A stretch of DNA of 30,595 nt from a virus, in the IMG/VR virus record IMGVR_UViG_3300038422_000050, positions 1-30,595 of that record; one strand, 5' to 3'. Of the stretch, positions 21,726 to 28,515 are shown one piece after another. The stretch's first letter is position 1. The number at the start of each line of letters is the position of its first letter. The position numbers and the translations under genes are program-made. Under the pieces are notes generated by a model. The model was not told where the DNA came from and did not search any database. It saw only the letters and a list, made by a program, of their open reading frames with translations.

Positions 21726-23482
21726 TCCTTGTCGTCCTCCGGCTCCTGTATGGGAACCCCGTCGCCCTCGCCGCTGGGCATGGTTCTCTTCGGCGCTCCG
21801 TCTAAGTCCTGCGGAATCTTGCCGTCCTCAAGCCTGCTCCGCGCCTCCGGCGGGTTCGTCGGCTTATTCGACGTGGTGAAGGTTCTGCCGTCCTCCGAGA
21901 GGTCAACCTCGAAGCCCGCCGACAGCAGGAGGCTCACAGCCTGGGCGTTGGTCAGGATTATCTGCTTGTCGCGCAACTCGTCGCGGCTCTCAATCTTGCC
22001 GAAGCGGAGGCACCAGTCGGTTATCCCGAAGCGGGGGAGCAGGAAGTCGTTGAACGGGTTCTCTATGTCGTTCATGTCCTGGCGGGTGACGCGGTTCTGC
22101 ACGTCGATGTTGGGGCGAGCCGCCTGAGCGTTCTGCCCCGGCTCAACGATGTTGATGAAGGTGGGGGTGACGCCGAATAGCCCCGCCACTTTCTCGACGT
22201 AGAGGCGGTAGAACTCGATGCTCTGCATCTCGCTGAGCTTGGGGCTGATGTCTACGGGTATGATGCGTTTGCCCTGGTCGAGCCCGATTATCACCATTAT
22301 GGGTTCTAGGCTGAACTCTGTTTCGCCGGTGCGGGCGTCGCGCCTTATCTTGCTCTGAAGCTGGTTCTGGATGTGGGCGCGTATCTCCTCGGCCTTCTGC
22401 TTGTCGGCTCCCTCGATGCCTAGTATCTGGTTGGCGTGCCCGTGGCTGGTTATCTGTAGGTTGTACTCGTCGTAGAAGTCTATGACGTAGAGTAGTTTGA
22501 CGGCGGCTACCACCTTGCTCATGCCGAACGTCTCGGGGTCTACGCGGTCTGCGCTGCTGTGTATAACCTCGTCCTTGGTGAAGCGTGCCACTATCTTTCC
22601 GCTGAGTTTCTGGATGTACGCGGTCTGCTCAAGGGGTTCGCCGCATTCGGGGCACCGAGGGTCATTCGGGTTCACCCGGTTGTCGTTTGCCCTCAAGTCG
22701 TAGAATGTGTCCATGCCCGTCTTTATGCGCTGCGCCTTGTAGCATGTGCGGCAGAAGTACTCGGTGCTGGTGAACTCACCGTACTCGTTCATCACTGGGA
22801 ACGTTATGCTGCCGTCGAGCACCCCTATCTCGCGGGGGGTGCGCTTAACTGTCTGCGTCTCGGTGTCGAACGTCTTTGTGTGCCTTAGCTCCCAGTAGAA
22901 GTCGTCGAGGGCTATCTTGTACCAGAGGGTGCTGTAGATGAAGTTGTTGAACGTCCTGCCCTCGCCCATCAGGGAGCGTTTGCCGCGTTCAAGCCCGAGG
23001 AGCCTGCGAACGTTGTCGTACTGGTCGATGTCAGGCTTGTCGAAGCGCTTGCTGCCGCACACGTCGCACTCCTTGATGTCCGGGTTCTGGAACTCCTTCT
23101 TGCACTTGCGGCACTTCAACTTGAATCTGGGCTGGATGTCCCACCCCGGCGTAAGCACCTCGCCCACGCGGGCACGCATGATTGTCCTGAGCAGCCAGTG
23201 AATCTTGCTCATCTGCATGAACTTTGGGTACAGGTACTCGGGGGTGCGCTCAACCGCCGTTTCCCCGCCCTCGGCGAACACGGGTGCGCGGCTGTCCTTC
23301 ACTATTAGGCTTCCGCCCACGAGGTCTGTGAGGAGTCTGCTCGCCACGCGCTTCAGCACGGGCATCCGCTGTAGGGCTGACTCGTGTACTATTTGGCCCT
23401 CCCACATGCCGCGTCCCACTATGTCGTCTACGCTGGTTATGGGCCACACCCGGTCAAGTATCTTTTCGCTGTTTGCGCCCAT
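21722..23482 (-). CDS. Portal protein with two inserted zinc ribbons
   Basis: 586 residues, somewhat longer than common portals. Portal features are the early helical KRVASRLLTDLVGGSLIV region, DEVIHSSADRVDPETFGMSKV (wing/stem with the typical 'H-x-x' strand), SKLSEMQSIEFYRLYVEKVAGLFGVTP (clip/stem helix, where the exact text begins PKLSEM) and VQNRVTRQDMNDIENPFNDF. Two zinc ribbons interrupt the wing region: Cys124/127/139/142 and Cys244/247/277/280. The C-terminal tail is acidic. It follows the terminase by 47 bases with its own TATA promoter, identical in 25 bases to that of the LamG gene. ATG 23482 gives a leader of a few bases. Confidence 0.85.
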   Translation of the reverse strand: MGANSEKILDRVWPITSVDDIVGRGMWEGQIVHESALQRMPVLKRVASRLLTDLVGGSLIVKDSRAPVFAEGGETAVERTPEYLYPKFMQMSKIHWLLRTIMRARVGEVLTPGWDIQPRFKLKCRKCKKEFQNPDIKECDVCGSKRFDKPDIDQYDNVRRLLGLERGKRSLMGEGRTFNNFIYSTLWYKIALDDFYWELRHTKTFDTETQTVKRTPREIGVLDGSITFPVMNEYGEFTSTEYFCRTCYKAQRIKTGMDTFYDLRANDNRVNPNDPRCPECGEPLEQTAYIQKLSGKIVARFTKDEVIHSSADRVDPETFGMSKVVAAVKLLYVIDFYDEYNLQITSHGHANQILGIEGADKQKAEEIRAHIQNQLQSKIRRDARTGETEFSLEPIMVIIGLDQGKRIIPVDISPKLSEMQSIEFYRLYVEKVAGLFGVTPTFINIVEPGQNAQAARPNIDVQNRVTRQDMNDIENPFNDFLLPRFGITDWCLRFGKIESRDELRDKQIILTNAQAVSLLLSAGFEVDLSEDGRTFTTSNKPTNPPEARSRLEDGKIPQDLDGAPKRTMPSGEGDGVPIQEPEDDKE

Positions 23483-23497
23483 GCTAGGTGAAGTGGG

Positions 23498-23522
23498 CGT
23501 TGTTCATCCTTATAAAGAAAAG
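23498..23522 (-). promoter_or_regulatory. Duplicated 25-bp promoter block, copy 2 (portal gene)
   Basis: Identical to 2341-2365. The TATA box CTTTATAAGG (23509-23518) is centred 32 bases before ATG 23482. Conservation continues past the box (ATGAACAACG), which is farther than a TATA element needs, and suggests a bound regulator or a conserved initiator. Confidence 0.8.
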
Positions 23523-23529
23523 ATGGGGG

Positions 23530-25299
23530 CTACCCTCGCGTGAATATGTCGGGCTGGGCGCTGGGCAGCTTCACTGTGGCTACCCCGATGTCGAAGACGC
23601 GCTTCCACGCGATGAGTGACAGGCACAGGCTGTCCGCGTAGTCGTCGGTGATGGTTGTCTCTATTCTGAGTGTGCCGTGGAGTGTGGTGCCGAAGTTGGT
23701 CATCTTAAGCTCGTTTATGAGCCTGTCCGCGTTTCTGGGTATCTCAAGGTCGCCTGCCTCGATGATGTACTTGGTGTGGTTGTACATGTCGAGTTTGGCT
23801 TGGAGGCTGCGGTTCTCATAGGGCTTCACGGTGCCGAAGCGGTGCTCCTGCTTCCACAGTGCCTCAAGTCTGTCGCTGAGGGGTATGCCCATGCCGCTTG
23901 ACTCGGGGATGATGTGGTGGAAGTGGAATCTGTTGTCGAGTACTTGTATGTAGGCGAAGTGGTGGTCGAAGGTGCTGGGCTCCGATCCTTCGGGGCTGAA
24001 GCTGAAGAGGTGGAACACCTTGAAGTCGGGTTCGCCTTTGAGGTGTATGCGGCGCTTGCCGGTGGCGGTGAGCACGCACGTGTCTCTTAGCCGAGCCCAG
24101 TCTATTCCGAGGCTGTAGTCGTACTCGGGCTCCGGGTTCATGCCACGGTAGTCGTACTCCGTCTTGCTGCACTTGTCTATGGCTAGCTCGCTGAAGTAGC
24201 TGCTGCCCGCGTCCGCGAACTCGCCGAGGTACTCTATCTTGAAGAGGTCTGGGCTCAGCGTCGCTAGGTCGTCGGCGTACACCTGCTTATCAAAGTACTT
24301 GTTGCGGAACGTGGATATCTGGAACGCCTTGAAGCGCGGGTTCTTGAGGCACTCCGAGTAGATGTCCCAGAAGTAGCCCTGCCTGAAGCGGGGGCGGCTC
24401 AGCACGTAGAGCTTGCCCCCGGCGACGCCTAGAAGCGGCGTGACGCGTGTAACCTCCTCTTCGCGGATGTCCCTCGCCTCGTTTATCCAGACGCAGAGGA
24501 TGTTCGTCTTGCCAGCGATTCTGCTCTTTGCGGTGAGGTAGTAGATGCGGCTGCCGTTGGTGAAGTAGAGGACGTACTCCGGCTTGCGGGCTATGTTGGC
24601 GACGCAGGCGGCTAGCTCACTGTCCATGTTGATGTTCTCAAGAGTCCTATCCATGAGCCCCACGCTCTGCGTCTGGGTGCTGCACAGTATGAGTTGGCTG
24701 CTGCCAGGGTTGGTGAGGGCGAGCCATAGGCTGTACGAGAGAATCATCAAGTCCTTGCCCACTTGCCCTCCGGTGCAGACGACGACGCGGGTGTAGTCCA
24801 TGAACGCCTGAGCCACCTCGCGCTGGTAGTCCTGAAGCTCGATGTGTATGCCGCGCTCGATAACCATGTCGCGCACGAACTGGTCGAAGCCGTCTACGCC
24901 GTTCACCCATGACATGAGCTTGGAGTCGTCCACGTGTCTCCGGGGCTCGGGCGGGGGCGGCTCCTTGCCAGTGAGTACCATGAGGCGCACACCGATGTCC
25001 TTCTCCTGCGCGTCCTCTTTTTTCGCCTTCTTCTCCCTCTTCGGCTTGGCTACGTATCTGCCGTCCTCTCCCCTGATGGGGTCGGGCTCCTCATCATCCT
25101 CGTCGTCGGGCTCCTCTAGGCTATTTCTGAATTTGCTGAGTACGTCGTGTTGGATGTGCTTGGACCTGTCCGTGGGGTAGCGCTCCTCAAGCATGTGGGA
25201 TACCGTCGTCGCGGGCTCGCCCTCCTCCAGCAGCCTCACAATCTCGTCGAAGTCGGGGTGGTTCTCAAGCTTCCGGTACTTGGATACGCCTCGTGGCAC
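23530..25299 (-). CDS. Terminase large subunit with N-terminal HTH-like extension
   Basis: 589 residues from GTG 25299. Residues 15-60 form a helix-turn-helix-like segment (FDEIVRLLEEGEPATTVSHMLEERY), followed by an acidic/basic linker to about residue 120. ATPase: Q-D-Y-Q-R-E (Q motif), Walker A CTGGQVGKDLM (Lys182, Asp183 in place of Ser/Thr), and a Walker B-like strand ILCVWINEARD in which Asn273 replaces the usual Asp before catalytic Glu274. Nuclease: Asp400 in YSLGIDWA, Glu466 in IIPESSGMG, and the Asp552/553/556 cluster. It packages viral DNA into the prohead. The TATA box is centred 26 bases before the GTG. No separate small terminase gene is evident, and the HTH-like extension might supply that function. 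Confidence 0.93.
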   Translation of the reverse strand: MPRGVSKYRKLENHPDFDEIVRLLEEGEPATTVSHMLEERYPTDRSKHIQHDVLSKFRNSLEEPDDEDDEEPDPIRGEDGRYVAKPKREKKAKKEDAQEKDIGVRLMVLTGKEPPPPEPRRHVDDSKLMSWVNGVDGFDQFVRDMVIERGIHIELQDYQREVAQAFMDYTRVVVCTGGQVGKDLMILSYSLWLALTNPGSSQLILCSTQTQSVGLMDRTLENINMDSELAACVANIARKPEYVLYFTNGSRIYYLTAKSRIAGKTNILCVWINEARDIREEEVTRVTPLLGVAGGKLYVLSRPRFRQGYFWDIYSECLKNPRFKAFQISTFRNKYFDKQVYADDLATLSPDLFKIEYLGEFADAGSSYFSELAIDKCSKTEYDYRGMNPEPEYDYSLGIDWARLRDTCVLTATGKRRIHLKGEPDFKVFHLFSFSPEGSEPSTFDHHFAYIQVLDNRFHFHHIIPESSGMGIPLSDRLEALWKQEHRFGTVKPYENRSLQAKLDMYNHTKYIIEAGDLEIPRNADRLINELKMTNFGTTLHGTLRIETTITDDYADSLCLSLIAWKRVFDIGVATVKLPSAQPDIFTRG

Positions 25300-25319
25300 A
25301 CTCCATAGTTAACAAAACT

Positions 25320-25342
25320 CTTATATAAGTGCATTTTAATAG
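25320..25342. promoter_or_regulatory. Divergent promoter pair between terminase and plus-strand genes
   Basis: The palindromic box CTTATATAAG (25320-25329) is centred 26 bases from the terminase GTG on the minus strand; upstream of it (minus) is AATGCA, resembling the BRE used elsewhere in this window. For the plus strand, CATTTTAATAG (25332-25342) is about 30 bases before ATG 25367. Both genes are predicted leaderless or nearly so. Confidence 0.7.
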
Positions 25343-25366
25343 TAGAACACACAAGTAGATAATAGT

Positions 25367-25756
25367 ATGACAGCACTCCCAGAGCGGGGATTCAAAACAG
25401 TCACCTTCGCCGAGTTTCGCGCCATGAAGATATCCCGCCTCACCCCTCGCCCCCTAGCCGTGTTCGTCAACAAGCGCACCGCGTTCCAGCCCCCGGCGGA
25501 CTCGCTGTGGAGAACCAACGACCTTAAGAGCCGAGCCAAACACGATAGATTCATAGACCCGTACCGGAAAGGCGCGTACGAGAGGGAGTATCGAGGCATG
25601 GTCGTCAGGAGCAGCAGGGCGCTCAAGGAGCTGCGCGAGATAGCGGGGGAGAGCAAGAGGCGGCTCGTCCTCATGGTGAGCAACGAGGACAGACCGGACG
25701 CCGCCATACTGGTGAAGATGGCGACGGAGTTTATGAACAAGGCGGTGTGGACGTGA
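25367..25756 (+). CDS. Unknown 129-residue protein, first gene of plus-strand cluster
   Basis: ATG follows a TATA box by about 30 bases. The protein is basic and mixed alpha/beta: PERGFKTVTFAEFRAMKISRL, then a strand-like RPLAVFVNKRTAF, a basic helical middle, and a C-terminal RRLVLMVSNEDRPDAAILVKMATEF that looks like a strand-helix of a small alpha/beta fold. No Cys pair, membrane segment or catalytic motif identified. It is overlapped by the next gene (GTGA). Its place opposite the terminase suggests a packaging or regulatory gene. Function unknown. Confidence 0.72.
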   Translation: MTALPERGFKTVTFAEFRAMKISRLTPRPLAVFVNKRTAFQPPADSLWRTNDLKSRAKHDRFIDPYRKGAYEREYRGMVVRSSRALKELREIAGESKRRLVLMVSNEDRPDAAILVKMATEFMNKAVWT

Positions 25757-26217
25757 GCGAGGAGAAGCGGGCGCCGTTCTCATCCCGGAAGGCTAAGCGC
25801 GTGGTCTTCGAGGACACGCCGAAGGTAGGACCATCACCCCCGCCGGTTGAGATTGAGGAGCCGCACCTGAAGACTGAAGCCCTCGGCGGAGGCATACCGG
25901 CGAAGGAGAAGCAGTTACCCCCCGTCCACCTCGGAGAGTACCACGACCCGGCGCACAGGTTCAAGCCAAGGGTGGAGCCGCCCCCAAAGAAAGTCATCCC
26001 GCTGAACCCCGCCCCGGCGCAGCCCGTGACGCAAGCCACGGAGACTAAACCCACCTCCGCGCACCTGTCAGAGCAGAGGGAGACAAACCTCGGAGGGTGG
26101 TCACAGGCCGCTCTGCGCTCCACCCCAGACTACACAGCGGCCACTGGGGAGAAACCCACGCGATCCAAGACGACGCCGGTGAAGAAGAATGTGGCGGGCG
26201 AGGAAGCGCAGCGCTAA
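25753..26217 (+). CDS. Proline-rich, basic, probably disordered protein
   Basis: 154 residues from GTG 25753 in a GTGA overlap (a GTG two codons earlier is possible). It is rich in Pro, Lys, Glu and Thr with no long hydrophobic stretch: PKVGPSPPPVEIEEP, FKPRVEPPPKKVIPLNP, APAQPVTQATETKPTS and a basic C-terminus (TRSKTTPVKKNV). Such proteins often act as linkers, scaffolds or nucleic-acid-condensing factors; no family is recognised. Regular codon use and tight overlaps with both neighbours support that it is a gene. Confidence 0.68.
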   Translation: MSEEKRAPFSSRKAKRVVFEDTPKVGPSPPPVEIEEPHLKTEALGGGIPAKEKQLPPVHLGEYHDPAHRFKPRVEPPPKKVIPLNPAPAQPVTQATETKPTSAHLSEQRETNLGGWSQAALRSTPDYTAATGEKPTRSKTTPVKKNVAGEEAQR

Positions 26218-26335
26218 ACCATACTCGGAGCAACTAGCCGAGGGGCTCGCAGAGTACCAGCGCCTCCTAGAGGAGTCCAAGAAGCCGGTGCCTAGACTCA
26301 ATTTCGGCTCACCGAGGGAGAAGAACCGGGTATGA
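26189..26335 (+). CDS. 48-residue basic microprotein
   Basis: A short frame from ATG 26189 to TGA 26335 overlaps the previous gene by 29 bases and the next by ATGA. The product starts M-W-R-A-R-K-R-S-A-K-P, then a helical YSEQLAEGLAEYQRLLEESKK and a basic tail ending R-E-K-N-R-V. The ATGA junction with a good downstream gene is the main evidence. It may be a small nucleic-acid-binding or regulatory protein. No family recognised. Confidence 0.62.
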   Translation: MWRARKRSAKPYSEQLAEGLAEYQRLLEESKKPVPRLNFGSPREKNRV

Positions 26336-26601
26336 AGGTAGCCACCAGCCAGCTAGTAGTGGAGACACTTGCGGGGCGCAGCGGCGTGGCGTTCATAGCC
26401 CACGAGATAAGCGACCTGCTCAGAAGCGTGTACAGCCGCGAGGCGTCGCCTAAAAGCGTGAGCCAGAGCCTCATCGTGCTGGGCGAAGACTACGATATGA
26501 TAAGCAAACGCGGCACCACGAACCATGAGAGGGGTCTCTACGGGTGCCGCTACATGTACCTGTGGGGCAGATTCGACCCCAAGACAGGGGAAGTAGCCTA
26601 A
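26332..26601 (+). CDS. Small winged-helix-like DNA-binding protein
   Basis: 89 residues. The order TSQLVVETLAGRSGVAFIAHEISDLL, SREASPKSVSQSLIVLGEDY and MISKRGTTNHERGLYGCRYMYLWG fits helix-turn-helix plus a beta wing, with SPKSVSQSLIVL as the recognition helix. Candidate transcription regulator or small-terminase-like DNA binder, last of a four-gene plus-strand cluster that diverges from the terminase gene. It meets a minus-strand gene tail to tail, with stop codons overlapping. Fold by pattern only. Confidence 0.68.
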   Translation: MKVATSQLVVETLAGRSGVAFIAHEISDLLRSVYSREASPKSVSQSLIVLGEDYDMISKRGTTNHERGLYGCRYMYLWGRFDPKTGEVA

Positions 26602-26774
26602 AAACCCTCGGAAACGTTCAGCAAAACGACGTTGTACACGGATTCTCGCTCATCCAAAAGCACAAATATGTGTTTCTCACCCGTTTTAAGGTCATTGTGG
26701 AAACCCGTCTTAACAAGGTGCACGCTTGGAAACTCCACGGTGCCGCCTCCCTCAACCCAGACGTTAACCTTCAT
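26598..26774 (-). CDS. 58-residue beta-rich small protein
   Basis: A frame from ATG 26774 to TAG 26598. The product begins MKVNVWVEGGGTVEFP and continues with VHLVKTGFHNDL, KTGEKHIFVLLDERES and VYNVVLLNVSEGF: an alternating strand pattern of a small beta barrel. The TATA box GGTTTTTAAGC is centred about 29 bases before the ATG, which places the gene in the usual leaderless promoter arrangement of this window. It converges with the plus-strand winged-helix gene, sharing stop bases. Function unknown. Confidence 0.7.
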   Translation of the reverse strand: MKVNVWVEGGGTVEFPSVHLVKTGFHNDLKTGEKHIFVLLDERESVYNVVLLNVSEGF

Positions 26775-26798
26775 GGCAACTATACGTGGGGCGTTGTG

Positions 26799-26808
26799 CT
26801 TAAAAACC
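26799..26808 (-). promoter_or_regulatory. TATA box of the 58-residue gene
   Basis: Minus-strand AAGGTTTTTAAGC; the box centre (about 26803) is 29 bases from ATG 26774. It overlaps the last codons of the 26809-27084 gene's 3' side. Confidence 0.6.
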
Positions 26809-27084
26809 TTACGAGGAAGAAAATCCGCCGAGTGCTTTACCGACGCAGCTTGCTATGAGTTTCATAGGTTCCCCACAATTGGGGCAAAAACCAAAGTGCT
26901 CTCTATGAAAATAATATTCATAGTGGGTTTTCGTTATATGTTTATTTGGGCAAGAGAAAACAAAACAATCGGCGAAACACAACGTTATATTCGCGTTTCT
27001 TTTATCCAACAAACACTTTTCAGTGTACCTTAACGGACAGTTCTCATTGTTATCATAGTTTTCTTCTGCTACCATATCACCCAT
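26809..27084 (-). CDS. Small cysteine-rich zinc-binding protein
   Basis: 91 residues from ATG 27084 (AGGTG six bases upstream); GTG 27090 is an alternative. Cysteines are in ENCPLRYTEKCLLD, LCFADCFVFSCPNKH and a classic GFCPNCGEPMK knuckle, so two zinc sites are likely. The remainder has KTHYEYYFHREHFG. It is AT-richer than neighbours. It follows the cysteine-hydrolase gene by 9 bases and probably belongs to the same transcript. No family recognised. Confidence 0.7.
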   Translation of the reverse strand: MGDMVAEENYDNNENCPLRYTEKCLLDKRNANITLCFADCFVFSCPNKHITKTHYEYYFHREHFGFCPNCGEPMKLIASCVGKALGGFSSS

Positions 27085-27093
27085 GCACACACC

Positions 27094-27792
27094 TTACGAT
27101 AGGAAGTATGCTAACTCCGTCTTATAGGTATCCTCGCCATAGTCTCCCGGGCCAGTCTCTCCGAGCCGACCGACAACCCCGCCGCTCATCGGGTCGTACA
27201 CCCTCACAGAGAGGTCGGGCATCATGAAGCCGCAGTAACTATGCGCCTTGCTGAGCAGCTTCAGGAACGCCCCCTGGTGGCTCAACCCCGCCCTCCTGAA
27301 CACCTCCTGCACCAGGAATATCGTGGCGTTCGTCCAGTTGTCGCAGTCGTTAACCTCGCTCCGGGGGAACCCGAGCACCCGCTTCACCTCCGCCTGAACC
27401 GGGGTGAGAATCCTGAGCCACTCCTCCTCCGGATACGCCAGGTACTTGTTGTCGCTGAGAAGCTGCGGTCTAACCCCCACCCACTGAGAAGGCGTCATGC
27501 CCCACGGGTCAACAAGAGAGCCGCCCACCGGAGCAATATCAGGAACCTTTATAGCCTTCCCAAGTTCCGCGTAGAACCGCGCCGCGTCAGCCTCAGCGGA
27601 CTCACACCGAGACACAAGAGAATCAGCTAAAGACTGGAGACGAATGCTCTCGGACTCAAAACCGTCCCTCTTCCTCCCACACTCAACAAGGGAGAGAGAA
27701 AGAGACTTAATCTGTTCATCCTGCTGCCGAATCCTCTCATCCTTCAGAGAACCCCCACAGAAAAAAGAGGATAAAGACTCCAGCCAGCCCAA
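27094..27792 (-). CDS. Papain/transglutaminase-like cysteine hydrolase, candidate lysis or exit enzyme
   Basis: 232 residues from TTG 27792 with GGTGG upstream. Residues 15-75 form a coiled-coil-like stalk. The C-terminal domain has NDCDNWTNA with Cys150 flanked by Asp, SKAHSYCGF with His184, and SVRVYDPMSGG with Asp200: a Cys-His-Asp order as in papain-like folds, including the Agglutinin_C group (DCD followed by an aromatic, H-A, then D/E-P). It directly follows a small multi-pass membrane protein in one operon, as endolysins follow holins. Substrate is not evident; some archaeal cell-wall endoisopeptidases are also Cys-His-Asp enzymes, but no sequence match to them is claimed. It might instead be a tail-associated or host-acting protease. 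Confidence 0.72.
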   Translation of the reverse strand: MGWLESLSSFFCGGSLKDERIRQQDEQIKSLSLSLVECGRKRDGFESESIRLQSLADSLVSRCESAEADAARFYAELGKAIKVPDIAPVGGSLVDPWGMTPSQWVGVRPQLLSDNKYLAYPEEEWLRILTPVQAEVKRVLGFPRSEVNDCDNWTNATIFLVQEVFRRAGLSHQGAFLKLLSKAHSYCGFMMPDLSVRVYDPMSGGVVGRLGETGPGDYGEDTYKTELAYFLS

Positions 27793-27795
27793 CGG

Positions 27796-28059
27796 TTAGC
27801 CACCAGGAGGCTTCGGAGCCATAGCCGCCAGCAGGTTCTCGATCACGTCACTCGCCATGAAGCCAAGCGCCACAGCCGACACATGACCCTCACCAAGCAA
27901 GTAACTAACACCGCCCCCAAGCCCACCCAGAAACAGCAGACTCACAGGACGAGGCAGAGCAGCAGGCCACTTGTCGTCACGGTAGATTTGCAGCGCAAGC
28001 CTACCAGCAGAGCCGACCAAACCCAGAGCAACCCAGACCAACCAAACAGGAAACTCCAT
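27796..28059 (-). CDS. Holin-like small membrane protein
   Basis: 87 residues from ATG 28059, chosen because the TATA centre lies 27 bases away; a TTG six codons upstream would precede the predicted transcript. It has a hydrophobic N-terminal helix (FPVWLVWVALGLVGSAG), a basic/aromatic turn (LQIYRDDKWPA), then two more hydrophobic segments (VSLLFLGGLGGGVSYLLG and SAVALGFMASDVIENLL) and a short Pro/Gly tail. Size, three membrane segments and position ahead of a hydrolase gene fit a holin. Holin families in archaeal viruses are poorly defined, so this is an inference from layout. Confidence 0.72.
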   Translation of the reverse strand: MEFPVWLVWVALGLVGSAGRLALQIYRDDKWPAALPRPVSLLFLGGLGGGVSYLLGEGHVSAVALGFMASDVIENLLAAMAPKPPGG

Positions 28060-28082
28060 ACATAAACACACACACAACCAAA

Positions 28083-28097
28083 CATAAAAGAGTATCT
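28083..28097 (-). promoter_or_regulatory. TATA/BRE promoter of the holin-hydrolase operon
   Basis: Minus-strand AGATACTCTTTTATG; the box CTTTTATG is centred 27 bases before ATG 28059. The ATACTCTTTTAT core equals that of the sugar-operon promoter at 13146-13164. It begins immediately after the last unit of pentamer tract 3, leaving no spacer. Confidence 0.75.
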
Positions 28098-28182
28098 AAA
28101 CCACACCCCGCCACACCACACCAAGCCAAGCCCCACCACACCCCACCCGACCAGGCCGAACCACACCAGACCCCACCTAACC
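28098..28182 (-). repeat. GGYNN pentamer tract 3 (17 units, opposite orientation)
   Basis: Read on the minus strand there are 17 consecutive units without a slip: GG always at positions 1-2, T or C at position 3, and two free positions (GGTTA, GGTGG, GGTCT, GGTGT ... GGCGG, GGTGT, GGTTT). It ends GGTTTAGATA, like tract 1 which ends GGTTTAAATA. It sits directly upstream of a TATA box. Orientation is inverted relative to tracts 1 and 2. Confidence 0.9.
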
Positions 28183-28254
28183 ACAACACACAAACAAACA
28201 CCCCAAAACATAAAAACATTACGCACCCCCCAACCCAATACACACAAACCGCGA

Positions 28255-28431
28255 TTTTCAACTAGCCCCTATTAGCGGGGTCTGGCTTCCTATTAGTTTT
28301 GGGAAAGCCTTGTGTTTGTGGCCACTGTTTAGCCTTGTTTATATATGGTATTTGTGTTTCAACTAGGATTAGCCTAGGGTCAGCTAGTTGATTGTGTGCA
28401 TACGCTCATTATTGGTGTCTACGCCAATAAT
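28255..28431. repeat. Cluster of inverted and direct repeats
   Basis: Direct repeats TCAACTAG at 28258-28265 and 28359-28366, the latter facing its perfect inverted copy CTAGTTGA at 28384-28391 (17-base spacer containing CCTAGG). CCTATTAG occurs at 28268 and 28289, each as the loop of a small stem: CCCC/GGGG at 28266-28280, and GGCTTCC paired with GGAAAGCC at 28284-28309 with one bulge. A strong hairpin at 28408-28431 has perfect 8-base arms ATTATTGG/CCAATAAT, extended by T-G and G-C pairs to a TCTA loop. Candidate origin, regulator binding region or structured RNA. Confidence 0.65.
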
Positions 28432-28515
28432 CTGATAAGGAAAAGCGGAGCTTAGTTATTGATGGGGTGTTGGTAGATTGTTGGTATGGTGTTGGTGGGG
28501 TAGGGTGTGTCCGTA

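Noticed and set aside
28098-28182. CRISPR array or telomeric repeat
   Set aside because: Unit is 5 bases with variable positions and no spacers, so not CRISPR; not a homogeneous telomere-type repeat.
27942-28261. Minus-strand frames through pentamer tract 3 (Trp/Gly/Val-rich)
   Set aside because: The composition is produced by the GGYNN repeat itself; no ribosome site, and the real gene starts at 28059 after the TATA box.
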